A stretch of 64,000 nt of DNA from positions 434,001-498,000 of the forward strand of contig NZ_SBIS02000007.1 of assembly GCF_004765815.2 (NCBI RefSeq), in the 5' to 3' direction. Every line of letters starts with the position of its first letter. The stretch's first letter is position 1. Under the pieces are notes generated by a model that was not told the DNA's origin, did no database searches, and saw nothing but the letters and a program-made list of their open reading frames with translations. The DNA comes from Halorussus salinus. Its GTDB lineage: Archaea > Halobacteriota > Halobacteria > Halobacteriales > Haladaptataceae. Both the position numbers and the translations under genes were made by a program. Below are positions 1 through 7,695 of the stretch, piece by piece.

Positions 1-1
1 C

Positions 2-670
2 ACGCCCCGGCCCTACTCGGTCGCCTGCTCGCCCAACGAGAGCTACCTCGAAATGGCCATCCGGCGGGTCCCCGGCGGGACGCTGACCGGCGACCTCTGC
101 GACGACGTGGATGCCGGGAAGGACGTGACTTTGCGCGGACCGAACGGCGACTTCACGCTACAGGAACCCTCCGAGCGCGACATGGTGTTTCTCTGCACGG
201 GCACGGGGGTCGCGCCGTTCCGGAGCATGATAGACTACACCTTCGAGGAGGGCCGCGACGAACACGCGGGCACCGAGCGGGACCTCTGGCTCTTCCTCGG
301 CACGGGGTGGAGAGACGACGTGGCCTACCGCGACCACCTCCAGCGACTGGACGACGAGCGCGACAACTTCCACTTCGTGCCGACCCTCTCGCGCGAGGAG
401 TACCTCAGCGACTGGGACGGCGAGACTGCCTACGTCCAACAGACGCTCCTGAAGTACGTCGAGAGCGAGGCCGTCGAGGACGCCGACCTCCCGCCCGCGA
501 TGGCCCGAGTCGCCGACGAATCGCCCAACTACGACATCGACGCGCGCATCGACCCCGAGAACGCCGAGGTGTACGCCTGCGGGACCAACGTCATGGTCGA
601 GGGACTGCTCGACGCGGTCCGGAGCATCGGCGTGCCCGAAGAGTGGGTCGAGAGCGAAGGCTACGGATAG
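2..670 (+). CDS. FAD/NAD(P)-binding ferredoxin reductase-type protein, 5' end outside the window
   Basis: This is the C-terminal 222 residues of a flavoprotein of the ferredoxin-NADP(H) reductase superfamily, which moves electrons between NAD(P)H and a protein or small-molecule partner. The visible part opens with the FAD-binding signature RPYSVACSP. The nucleotide-binding motif follows (LCTGTGVAPFRSMI), and the C-terminal VYACGTNVMVEGLL matches the usual CGP/CGxxxM region that closes the NADP domain. The frame is open to the left edge, so the true start is upstream. An internal ATG at 53 would cut through the FAD motif and is not the start. The electron partner cannot be told from this fragment. 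Confidence 0.85.
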   Translation, partial: TPRPYSVACSPNESYLEMAIRRVPGGTLTGDLCDDVDAGKDVTLRGPNGDFTLQEPSERDMVFLCTGTGVAPFRSMIDYTFEEGRDEHAGTERDLWLFLGTGWRDDVAYRDHLQRLDDERDNFHFVPTLSREEYLSDWDGETAYVQQTLLKYVESEAVEDADLPPAMARVADESPNYDIDARIDPENAEVYACGTNVMVEGLLDAVRSIGVPEEWVESEGYG

Positions 671-699
671 GGAAATCGGAGAGGGACGGGACCACCGGT

Positions 700-1137
700 T
701 CAGAGCGGTTCTACCTCGTCGCCGACCGAAATCTCGCCAGACTCGATTACGTCGGCTTCGAGACCGCCGCGGTGTAGTAGCGCGGAGACCGCGCCCTCCT
801 CGGTCAGCGATTCGAGGTGGCCGCAGGGTTCACAGAGGTCGGTCCCCTCGCACACCACCTCGCCGACGCGGAATCGCTCGCCGACGAGGTGGTTCAGCGC
901 GGCGTCGCTCGTGGTGACGTTGCGCCGATGCTCGCCGTCGTCCAAGTCGATGCCCTCCTCGGCGGCGGCGGCGAGTGCTTCGCGCTCGATGAGCGTGATG
1001 TCGGCCTTGTCTTTCCCGAAGTGGCGGTCCCCGCGCACGCCCTCGCCCGCGACGGCCTCGACCTCGTCGGTCGGTTCGGTCTCCTCGCCCGACTCGGGCG
1101 CGAGGTGGATGGCCTCGACGCGTCCAGTTCCGTCCAT
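700..1137 (-). CDS. MOSC domain-containing protein
   Basis: A 145-residue single-domain MOSC protein. MOSC domains occur in molybdenum cofactor sulfurases and related enzymes that bind sulfur or Mo-ligands through a conserved cysteine. The N-terminal strand (GRVEAIHLAP), the GVRGDRHFGK turn, the NVTT motif and the Cys cluster CEGTDLCEPCGHLESL match the family. I chose the ATG at 1137; a GTG at 1161 would add eight residues and nearly touch the upstream stop codon. It lies 24 nt after the phosphotransferase-fold gene on the same strand, so the two are probably co-transcribed. The substrate is unknown. Confidence 0.85.
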   Translation of the reverse strand: MDGTGRVEAIHLAPESGEETEPTDEVEAVAGEGVRGDRHFGKDKADITLIEREALAAAAEEGIDLDDGEHRRNVTTSDAALNHLVGERFRVGEVVCEGTDLCEPCGHLESLTEEGAVSALLHRGGLEADVIESGEISVGDEVEPL

Positions 1138-1161
1138 ACTCGGGACTCTGGCCGGAGCCAC

Positions 1162-2118
1162 TTAACTCTCGCTCGTCGCTCGCAACTCCTCGACGGTCTC
1201 GCGGACCGACTCGCAAACGCGCACCGCGAACCGCGCTTTCGCCTGCCCGGTTCGCTGGCGCTGGAGGTGGAGCGACTTCAGGTACGAGACCGCGTTTACG
1301 AGTCGGAAGCACTCGCTCCGACGGTCGGAGCCGGTGGGGAGCGGTCGGACCGACTCGTAGCCTGCGTTGAAGGCGGCGAATTCGTCGCCCTCTCGGGTGA
1401 CACCGGACCTGCCGAGGAGTGGCATCGCGGTCCGCCAGTAGTCGTACTCGGCGGGCGCGACCAATGCGTGTTCCCAGTCTACGACGCAGGTTGGGTCGCT
1501 GTCGGCGACCGCGACGTGCGCCGGGAGGTAGTTGCCGTGGGCCAGCACGGGGTCGTCGGACCCCGCCAGCAGGTCGGGGCGTGCTTCGAGGAAGGTTCGG
1601 GCCTCCTCGGCCACCTCGGCGTACCCGAAGTCGGCGAGGTAGTCGCGCAGGTCCGCGAGGAAGTCGAGCGTCGTCTCGGTCCACGAGTCTCGGGTCTCGA
1701 CTGCGAGCGGTCCGGTCTCACCGCCCGTGGCGCGCGGGAAGCCGGTCTCCTCGAACGCGCCAGCGGTCTGGTCGTGGAGCGTCGCCAGTCCCGCCCCGAG
1801 CGTCCGCGCCCGAGAGGCGTCGAGCGTCGGCTCCTCGTCGGGCAGTCCGTCGCACCACTCGGCGACGAACCAGTCGTCGCCCGCGCCGAGTATCTCGGGG
1901 ACGGGGACCCCGGTCTCCCGGCCGACGAACTCCATCACGCGAGCCTCGGTCGCGGGGTCGGCGCGCGCTCCTCGGGCCACTTTGCAGACCGCGCGGGTGC
2001 CTTCGACCGAGACCTCGTAGACCGCGTGGGGCGGTACGGCGTGGAGTTCGCCCCGAATCCGGTAGTCGTTCGACAGCGTTGCGAGTGCGTCGCGTACGTC
2101 AGTTGGGTCGTCTGTCAT
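1162..2118 (-). CDS. APH-fold phosphotransferase family protein with degenerate catalytic loop
   Basis: A 318-residue protein of the aminoglycoside phosphotransferase/choline kinase fold. The N-lobe Lys lies in RAVCKVARG, an Ala/Gly-rich helix follows, and the C-lobe carries the DWEHALVAP metal-binding motif around residue 214. The Brenner catalytic loop normally reads HxDxxxxN; here it is HGNYLPAH (residues 194-201), so both the catalytic Asp and the metal-binding Asn are replaced. The protein may therefore be a non-catalytic or altered kinase. The MOSC gene follows 24 nt downstream. The ATG start is clear. No substrate can be inferred, and it should not be read as an antibiotic resistance gene. 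Confidence 0.8.
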   Translation of the reverse strand: MTDDPTDVRDALATLSNDYRIRGELHAVPPHAVYEVSVEGTRAVCKVARGARADPATEARVMEFVGRETGVPVPEILGAGDDWFVAEWCDGLPDEEPTLDASRARTLGAGLATLHDQTAGAFEETGFPRATGGETGPLAVETRDSWTETTLDFLADLRDYLADFGYAEVAEEARTFLEARPDLLAGSDDPVLAHGNYLPAHVAVADSDPTCVVDWEHALVAPAEYDYWRTAMPLLGRSGVTREGDEFAAFNAGYESVRPLPTGSDRRSECFRLVNAVSYLKSLHLQRQRTGQAKARFAVRVCESVRETVEELRATSES

Positions 2119-2338
2119 AGTTCACGTCGCGTGACGTGCGACGGCCGGTCGCATCGCAGGGCCAGTCCTGCGGCTACGACCGAGGAGAAGACATTCTCGA
2201 ATTGTCCGTGGTGTGACTTGAACGTTCGGATACTCCACGTACGAACTCACGTTCCCGTCGGCGGTGTCCGACGCTTCGCAAAGACTCCTCGAAAGCGAAT
2301 CAGACCAATTTTGTACTCGGAAAGTCACACTCCGAGTC

Positions 2339-2929
2339 GTGCCGCGGTTCGACTACCCCTGTCCCGACTGCCGGACGACGAGCAACCTCCACGGCCCCGA
2401 CTGCGAGTTCGAGGGCGCGTCGTGGGCCGACATCGAGAAGGCCTACACCGACCTCGTGGCGGTCCTCTCGGCCAACTCGCTCCCCGAGGAGGCGGTCCGG
2501 AACGCGGTCCACGGTCGGTGGAGCAACCTCCACAACTCCGCGCTGGACCGGCTGGTCCACGAACAGCGCGTGATGGAGGACGAGCAGGGACACCTCGAAC
2601 TGCTGACCGCCGAGGAGTACAAGGAACACGTCACGGACCCCAACGTCGAACCCATCAAGACCGTCGCTCGGAAGGGGTCGGTGCCCGGTGCCCACGACAA
2701 CGCCGTCTTCGCCATGATAGCGTGGTACGAGATGGTCGGCCTCTCGTGGACCGAGACCCGCGAGCGCGTCGTGGACTGGCTCCGAGACACCGGGACGTGG
2801 ACCCGCGGCGGGTTCGAGGAGGCCTCGCCCCAAGAACTCGTCAACAAGAAGCGCCACGTCTACGAGGCGGGCTACGGCTGGAAGGAGAAGGCCGAGGCCG
2901 CGAAGGCGGTCATCGACCGAAGTCTGTAG
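2339..2929 (+). CDS. Conserved haloarchaeal protein with N-terminal CxxC zinc-binding motif
   Basis: A protein of about 196 residues that begins with a short cysteine cluster (YPCPDC, then HGPDC), which looks like a treble-clef or rubredoxin-type metal site. A helical region follows with many conserved charged and aromatic residues (WADIEKAYTDL, WSNLHNSALDRL, WYEMVGLSWTETRERV). I place the start at the GTG at 2339, since upstream codons to 2264 look non-coding and the Cys motif would then start the protein. I recognise it only as a family shared among haloarchaea. Function is unknown. It is transcribed away from the APH-fold gene across a 220-nt gap with no other clear feature. Confidence 0.75.
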   Translation: MPRFDYPCPDCRTTSNLHGPDCEFEGASWADIEKAYTDLVAVLSANSLPEEAVRNAVHGRWSNLHNSALDRLVHEQRVMEDEQGHLELLTAEEYKEHVTDPNVEPIKTVARKGSVPGAHDNAVFAMIAWYEMVGLSWTETRERVVDWLRDTGTWTRGGFEEASPQELVNKKRHVYEAGYGWKEKAEAAKAVIDRSL

Positions 2930-3028
2930 CGCCACGCGTCGTCGGTCTACCCCACCGTTCTACGCTTTTCCGACTGGTCGCTAGTCGCTTCGAGAACTGT
3001 AGGAGAAATCGAGGTGGCGGACGCCGAA

Positions 3029-3772
3029 TCAGTCGCTCTGGATGCGCGGCGCGAGCATGAAGGTGACGTTGCCCTGCCCCTCCGCGATGTCGAAGTGAAG
3101 CTTGACGGGGAACTCCTCGCCGAGTTCGATGGTGACCTCGGCGTCCTTCGGGATGGCCTTGTTCATGTCCTTGAGGTAGTCGAGGCTAAAGAGCGAGCGG
3201 GCCGGACCGGCCTGCAGGTCCACGAGGTCCTCGCGGTCCAGTTCGAGGCGCACGTCGTCGGTGTCGCCCTCCGCCTCCACGACGAAGGTCTCCTCGTCGG
3301 CGTCCACCGCGAGCGCGATGTGGTCGCTGACCATGTCGGCGGCCGTGACCGAGCGGTCGATGTCCTTGCCCTCCACGACGATCTCCGCGGAGAGGTCGAG
3401 GTCCGGAATGTCGGGTTCCTGTCGGATGGAGTCGGGGTCGATGAGCGCGAGGGTGTACTCCAGCCCGTCGATCTGGATGTGGAGCTTGCGGGTCTCCTCG
3501 TCGAGTTCGAGGTGGACCGGCTGGTCGCCGCTGGCCATGCCAGCGATGTCTTCGAGTCGGTCGAGATTCACGCCGATGATGCCGCCGTCCGCCTCGTAGG
3601 ATTCGAAAGCCGCCGCGTCGAGTTCGAGGTCCACCATCCCCACGTTGGCGGGGTCTACGGCACGAATAGCGAGACCGTCCTCTTCGAGGTGGATCTTACA
3701 CTCGTCCACCAGCACGCCCACGGAGTCGATAGTATCCTTGAGCGTGTCGGCGCTCACGATAGCCTTAAACAT
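3029..3772 (-). CDS. pcn: DNA polymerase sliding clamp (PCNA)
   Basis: The 247-residue archaeal PCNA forms a homotrimeric ring on DNA. It tethers replicative polymerases, FEN1, ligase and other PIP-box proteins. The N-terminus ([18 protein letters not shown]), the AMVAL-type loop equivalent near [10 protein letters not shown], the acidic interdomain connector ([18 protein letters not shown]) and the C-terminal FMLAPRI are diagnostic, and length fits the family. A TATA-like element at 3798-3806 lies 26 nt upstream of the ATG, giving a probable leaderless mRNA. It diverges from rlmE. The clamp loader small subunit, rfcS, is also in this window at 38749. Confidence 0.97.
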   Translation of the reverse strand: MFKAIVSADTLKDTIDSVGVLVDECKIHLEEDGLAIRAVDPANVGMVDLELDAAAFESYEADGGIIGVNLDRLEDIAGMASGDQPVHLELDEETRKLHIQIDGLEYTLALIDPDSIRQEPDIPDLDLSAEIVVEGKDIDRSVTAADMVSDHIALAVDADEETFVVEAEGDTDDVRLELDREDLVDLQAGPARSLFSLDYLKDMNKAIPKDAEVTIELGEEFPVKLHFDIAEGQGNVTFMLAPRIQSD

Positions 3773-3797
3773 CTTGGCAAGTGGTACGAACCCCCGG

Positions 3798-3806
3798 CAT
3801 AAAAAG
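3798..3806 (-). promoter_or_regulatory. TATA-like box of pcn
   Basis: On the minus strand the sequence reads CTTTTTATG, ending 26 nt before the pcn start codon at 3772. This spacing is standard for a haloarchaeal TATA box serving a leaderless transcript. No ribosome binding site is visible between it and the ATG. Confidence 0.6.
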
Positions 3807-3913
3807 TCACCCGTTCGGGCGCGTGCGCGTGAGAGCCTGACGAATTCGAGAAGTGACGTTTCCCGGCAAACGAAGCGCGTAAACCCGTCGCGCGACTATC
3901 CACTTCCAATCGA

Positions 3914-4678
3914 ATGAGCCACAAAGACCACTACTACAACAAATCCAAGCAGGAGGGCTACCGGTCTCGGGCCGCCTACAAACTCAAGCAACTCGACCGC
4001 GAGGAGGACCTCCTCCACGAAGGAAAGAGCGTCGTGGACCTCGGCGCGGCCCCCGGCGGGTGGCTACAGGTCGCCAGCGAGGAGGTCGGCGAGACCGGCA
4101 CCGTCGTCGGCGTGGACCTCCAGCGAATCAAGGACGTAGACGGCGTGGAGACGGTTCGGGGCGACATGACCGACGAGGCCACCAAGGAGAAGGTCCGGGC
4201 GATTGCGGGCGACGCGGTAGACGTGGTGGTCTCGGACATGGCACCCAACATGACCGGCGAGTACAGCGTGGACCACGCCCGGTCGGTCCACCTCGCCCGG
4301 CAGGCGTTCGAGACCGCACTCGACGTGCTGGACACCGGCGGCGACTTCGCGGTGAAGGTCTTCGAGGGGCAGGACTTGGACGACTTCCGCGAGGAGGTCG
4401 GAGACGAGTTCCAGTACGTCCGGACGCTCCGACCCGACGCCTCGCGGGACTCCTCGTCGGAAATCTACCTCGTCGGCAAGGGCCGGATGACCGCCCCGGT
4501 CGCGGAGGGCGACGTAATCGAGGTCGAAATCGTGGACGAAGGTTCGGAGGGCGACGGCGTGGCCAAAGTCGAGACCTACACGCTGTTCGTCCCCGGCACC
4601 AGCGAAGGCGAGACGGTCGAAGTCGAGGTCACGGAGGTCAAGCCGCGGTTCGGCTTCGCGGAGCGAACCGACGAGTAG
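3914..4678 (+). CDS. rlmE: 23S rRNA (uridine-2'-O-)methyltransferase RlmE with C-terminal TRAM domain
   Basis: A 254-residue FtsJ/RrmJ methyltransferase that 2'-O-methylates a uridine in the peptidyl transferase region of 23S rRNA using S-adenosylmethionine. The SAM motif is VVDLGAAPGGWLQVA (about residues 40-54). The K-D-K-E catalytic tetrad is visible in YRSRAAYKLKQ, VVSDMAPN, DFAVKVFEGQD and SSEIYLVGKG. Residues 205-250 form a TRAM RNA-binding domain (EIVDEGSEGDGVAKV ... VTEVKPRFGFAE), the usual arrangement in haloarchaea. It starts at ATG 3914 and diverges from pcn with a 141-nt shared promoter region. Confidence 0.95.
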   Translation: MSHKDHYYNKSKQEGYRSRAAYKLKQLDREEDLLHEGKSVVDLGAAPGGWLQVASEEVGETGTVVGVDLQRIKDVDGVETVRGDMTDEATKEKVRAIAGDAVDVVVSDMAPNMTGEYSVDHARSVHLARQAFETALDVLDTGGDFAVKVFEGQDLDDFREEVGDEFQYVRTLRPDASRDSSSEIYLVGKGRMTAPVAEGDVIEVEIVDEGSEGDGVAKVETYTLFVPGTSEGETVEVEVTEVKPRFGFAERTDE

Positions 4679-4696
4679 CGAACGACCGCCAAGCAG

Positions 4697-5227
4697 TCAG
4701 AAGTCGGGGTCGTACCCTTCGACTCGCGCTTTTTCGACGACCGACTCGATGAAGTCCGATTTCTCGCGGGTGTACTTCGGCACGTCCTCGGGATGCTTCT
4801 CGGCGGCGGCGCGCTTGATTCGGGCGTACTCGTCGCGGGCCGCGGGATGGTCGCGCAGGTACTCCCGAAGTAGAAGATACCGCGACACGGCGTCGGAGTT
4901 CCGCGGCCGGACGTGGACGTTGAACTCTTGGCCGTCGTCGGCGGTTCGACCGAGTTCGATCCAGTCGTCGCCCCGGTCTTTCTCGCTCCGATAGTAGCCG
5001 TTCTGCTGGAGGAGGTCGGCACACCGCTCGCCGTCGTCCATGTCGGTGACGACCGGACAGATGTCCACGATTGGCTTGGCCGCGAGGCCCGGCACGGCGG
5101 TGCTACCAACGTGTTCGACGCTGACGACGGTCTCACCGAGAACGTTCCGCATCCGAGTCGCTTCGCGCTCGAACCGGACCGGCCACTCGGGGTCGTACTC
5201 GGCGATTTCGATTCGGTACGCTCCCAT
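4697..5227 (-). CDS. GrpB family protein (UPF0157, nucleotidyltransferase fold)
   Basis: A 176-residue member of the GrpB/UPF0157 family, which has a minimal nucleotidyltransferase fold. Signatures seen are YDPEWPVRFEREA near the N-terminus, VEHVGSTAVPGLAAKPIVDI in the active-site region, and a C-terminal YTREKSDFIESVV helix. Members are often described as dephospho-CoA kinase-like, but their biochemical role is not settled. It is convergent with rlmE (18-nt gap). It is unrelated to the DnaK co-chaperone GrpE despite the similar name. Confidence 0.9.
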   Translation of the reverse strand: MGAYRIEIAEYDPEWPVRFEREATRMRNVLGETVVSVEHVGSTAVPGLAAKPIVDICPVVTDMDDGERCADLLQQNGYYRSEKDRGDDWIELGRTADDGQEFNVHVRPRNSDAVSRYLLLREYLRDHPAARDEYARIKRAAAEKHPEDVPKYTREKSDFIESVVEKARVEGYDPDF

Positions 5228-5270
5228 ACTCGTCGATTCTCTCGCTAGTCGCCCTTAGTTCTACGCGCTG

Positions 5271-5492
5271 TCAGATTCGCGCGCCGACGCCCGCCCACCT
5301 GACCACGCCGCGGAAGAAGATGACGACGCCGACCAGAAACGCAGTCAGCGCCGCGAGCATCGCCGTTGCGTCGAGCGTGGGACCGCCGAGGAAGGGGCCG
5401 CGAACGAGCATCCAGCCACCGAGGAGCGCGACGCCGAGACCGAACAGCGCCGTCGTGGCACCGAGTAGTTTTCGCATGTCCGTCTTGCTCAC
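5271..5492 (-). CDS. Small two-helix membrane protein
   Basis: A 73-residue protein with two predicted membrane helices: LLGATTALFGLGVALLGGW (about residues 9-27) and a second from TAMLAALTAFLVGVVIFF. A basic C-terminal tail follows. The glycine-rich first helix and the charged ends are typical of small haloarchaeal membrane proteins with no assigned function. It stands alone on the minus strand between the GrpB gene and a lipoprotein gene. I do not recognise the family beyond this. Confidence 0.7.
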   Translation of the reverse strand: MSKTDMRKLLGATTALFGLGVALLGGWMLVRGPFLGGPTLDATAMLAALTAFLVGVVIFFRGVVRWAGVGARI

Positions 5493-5567
5493 TCTATCCC
5501 AGCGAAGAAACGTTTATGGCCAAAACACCGGAAAAAGTGTCGTATCGTCGCGGTCGTCAGTCGCAGA

Positions 5568-6329
5568 CTACGAGTCCGTCGAGTTGCGGGCCTCGTCGAG
5601 CCACGCCGGTTCCGCGACGGTCGTCTCGCCCACGTCCGAGACGTTCATCGAGAACTCGGTCCGGGCCTGCTGGCCCTGTCGGGCGGCCGAGACCTCGACC
5701 GACACCGAGTGGACGACGCCCTGCTGGTCCACCAGCATCGTCGCGTTGTAGTCGGTGACGTTCATCTGCTGGCTCTGAGTCGCGTTGCTCCCGTCGGCTT
5801 CGAGGACGACGAGCGTCGTGCCCTCGACGGTGCGGACGCCGGTCGGCGTGAAGTTACCCGACCCGGCGAACCGGTCGAGGTAGCTCCGGCCGGTGTACGA
5901 CGACGGGACGATTTGGCTCGACTCGGGCGTGCGGTCGGCGACCTGATACCGCGCCTCGCCGTCGGCGACGTTCAAGCGCGTGAATCGCTTCTCCTCGGTC
6001 ACGTAGACCGACACGTCCTGCCCGAGCGCGGAACCGTTCACGCGAATCTCCTCGCGGTCGGCCCCGACGGCGGCGTCGAGCGCGACCGACTGGTTGCCCA
6101 TCGAGGAGTTGACGGTGGACGCGACTTCGAGGGTGAAGCTCTGGTTCTGGAGGGTGTTCTCGTGGGCGTCGGCGAGGGCCGTCAGATTGGTCCCGTTCTC
6201 CGAGACGCCCGCGGGGTACGTTACGTCGTCTAGCGTCTGTGCGCCGTCGCCGCCCGAGAGCGCGCCGGAGCAACCGGCGAGGGCCACGAGGGAGGCGACG
6301 ACGAGCAACTGGAGGGCTTTGCGTCGCAT
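5568..6329 (-). CDS. Secreted lipoprotein, haloarchaeal, function unknown
   Basis: A 253-residue exported lipoprotein. The N-terminus MRRKALQLLVVASLVALAGC is a short signal peptide with an LAGC lipobox, so the mature protein would be lipid-anchored at Cys20 on the outer face of the membrane. The mature part is rich in Asn, Ser and Thr (many NxS/T sites such as NGT, NLT, NQS), which suggests N-glycosylation. It is predicted to be mostly beta structure, resembling LolA/DUF6612-type lipoproteins. No catalytic motif is seen. It is transcribed separately from its neighbours. Confidence 0.8.
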   Translation of the reverse strand: MRRKALQLLVVASLVALAGCSGALSGGDGAQTLDDVTYPAGVSENGTNLTALADAHENTLQNQSFTLEVASTVNSSMGNQSVALDAAVGADREEIRVNGSALGQDVSVYVTEEKRFTRLNVADGEARYQVADRTPESSQIVPSSYTGRSYLDRFAGSGNFTPTGVRTVEGTTLVVLEADGSNATQSQQMNVTDYNATMLVDQQGVVHSVSVEVSAARQGQQARTEFSMNVSDVGETTVAEPAWLDEARNSTDS

Positions 6330-6401
6330 GTGACTCGTCGGTGGCAGGGCGACCGCAAAGAACTGTCGGTGTCGGGTTTCGGTGTCCGGAATCCGACTCG
6401 T

Positions 6402-7130
6402 TTAGTCGGCGGTCCGCGGCGCGGGCGCGGCCGACCCGCGCGACCGGAGGTAGCCGACGACCGCGTAGACGAACGGCGTGTCCGCGACCGCGATGCCGAG
6501 TTTGAGGACGTACTGGCCGACGACGAGACCGAGGAGGGCGTTCGTCCCCATCGGGTCGCCGCCCCGGAGCGCGGGCATCGCGGCGAAGCCGACGAACACG
6601 AAGATGAGCGTGTCGAGCAGTTGGCTACTCGCCGTCGAGCCGACGTTCCGAATCCACAGCGAGTCGCCGTCGGTCGCCTCCCGAATCGCGTGGAAGACCC
6701 GCACGTCCCAGTGCTGGCTGACGACGTACGCCAGCAGGCTGGCGACCACGATGTTCAGGCTCGCACCGAGGACCGCCTCGAACGTCGCGGGGTCCACCGC
6801 GCTGAACGGCGCGGCGGGCGCGGCGATGGTCGAGTACACCAGCGCCAGCAGGACGAAGTTCATGGCGAAGCCGACGTTGACCATCTTGTGGGCCTCGTCG
6901 GGACCGTAGAGTTCCGAGTAGCAGTCCGACGCGAAGAACGTCACGGCGTAGGCCAGCGCCGCGCCGGGCATGACCAGCAGGTTCCCCGAGAAGGGGAGCG
7001 AGAACGGAATCGAGAACCCGAGGAGTTTCGAGGCCGTCAACTGCGCGGTCACCAGCGCGGTGACGAACAGCGCGACGAGCGCGATGCGACCGGTCGGGAG
7101 CGGCGTCGTGTCGCGGTAGTGGTCGGTCAT
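6402..7130 (-). CDS. Queuosine precursor transporter (YhhQ family)
   Basis: A 242-residue membrane protein with six predicted helices of the YhhQ/QueT-type vitamin uptake family. Bacterial YhhQ imports preQ0/preQ1; in archaea the same precursors feed archaeosine in tRNA. The motif VMPGAALAYAVTFFASDCYS around residues 52-71, with Asp-Cys-Tyr, is characteristic, and a polar motif NVGSTASSQLLDTLIFV lies near residue 165. It starts 14 nt after a ribbon-helix-helix gene on the same strand, so the two probably form an operon and the small protein may regulate uptake. The substrate is inferred from the family. Confidence 0.88.
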   Translation of the reverse strand: MTDHYRDTTPLPTGRIALVALFVTALVTAQLTASKLLGFSIPFSLPFSGNLLVMPGAALAYAVTFFASDCYSELYGPDEAHKMVNVGFAMNFVLLALVYSTIAAPAAPFSAVDPATFEAVLGASLNIVVASLLAYVVSQHWDVRVFHAIREATDGDSLWIRNVGSTASSQLLDTLIFVFVGFAAMPALRGGDPMGTNALLGLVVGQYVLKLGIAVADTPFVYAVVGYLRSRGSAAPAPRTAD

Positions 7131-7144
7131 CGTCGAGTCCTCGC

Positions 7145-7318
7145 TCAGTCGTCTTCGAGTCGGCCGTGGCGCTCGTCTATCTCGTCCAGTACGTCCAGCA
7201 TCTTCCGGACCGACGCGCGGATGGCCTCGCTCCGGTTGACGAACTTGCCCTCCTCGCCGACGTGGCCGTCGAGGTCTTCGAGGAGTTCGTCGGGCACTTC
7301 GACGCTTATCTTGCTCAT
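7145..7318 (-). CDS. Ribbon-helix-helix (CopG/Arc-like) DNA-binding protein
   Basis: A 57-residue protein, starting at ATG 7318. The N-terminus MSKISVEVPDELLEDLDGHV is a beta-strand and first helix of a ribbon-helix-helix fold, and FVNRSEAIRASVRKML is the second helix. Such dimers insert a two-stranded ribbon in the DNA major groove. The C-terminus is acidic. The YhhQ-type transporter gene follows 14 nt downstream on the same strand, which suggests co-transcription and possibly local regulation. A TATA-like stretch (TTTAAACC on the minus strand, near 7340) precedes it. Confidence 0.85.
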   Translation of the reverse strand: MSKISVEVPDELLEDLDGHVGEEGKFVNRSEAIRASVRKMLDVLDEIDERHGRLEDD

Positions 7319-7411
7319 ACTGGGATATTATCCTTCGGTGGTTTAAACTGTTCGAGATTTCGAGACGCGCGTGAATTGAGGTTGGAGTGGAATGGTCTCG
7401 TGTTGCATCAC

Positions 7412-7567
7412 GACTGCACAGCGGACTATCGCCGACTCCTATCGTACCGCCAGCCGCACAGCACCGCTACCACGGGCCTCACACCTCCCCAACCTCCTCG
7501 CTCACTGCGTTCGCTCGTCCCTCGCGCGGACGGGTGCGCCACGGAGGGCGCACTCCCACGCGCCGGG
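7412..7567 (+). repeat. Dispersed intergenic hairpin repeat, copy 1 of 4
   Basis: The 377-nt gap 7319-7695 holds this element and nothing else I recognise. Conserved blocks in order are CACAGCGGAC, GCCGACTCCTATCGTACCGC, CACAGCACCGC, CCTCCCCAACC, CCCTCGCGCG and CACGCGCCGG. Between the last two lies a hairpin, GTGCGCC paired with GGCGCAC around a 6-nt loop, flanked by GGG and CCC. The same blocks recur in the same order at 16712, 35484 and 37241, where the hairpin stems have different sequences. The role is unknown. Confidence 0.75.
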
Positions 7568-7695
7568 AGTCAGTCCAGACGCTCGAAGCAATCTGGTCAA
7601 GTCGGTCGAACTCCAGTCACTCGAACGGGCGAATCGAGAAACGTGTCTGGCAAACGAGGAGACCGGGAAAACGGCCGAGAAATCGAGCGTCGTCG

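Noticed and set aside
817-3060. A very long open frame on the plus strand opposite the MOSC and APH-fold genes
   Set aside because: It runs antisense to two recognised genes and through the zinc-motif protein in another frame, is extremely Arg-rich, and matches no fold. Long antisense frames are a normal by-product of GC-rich codon use.
4697-5227. GrpE-like chaperone cofactor
   Set aside because: The name GrpB is similar, but the motifs are those of the UPF0157 nucleotidyltransferase fold; there is no DnaK or GrpE feature.
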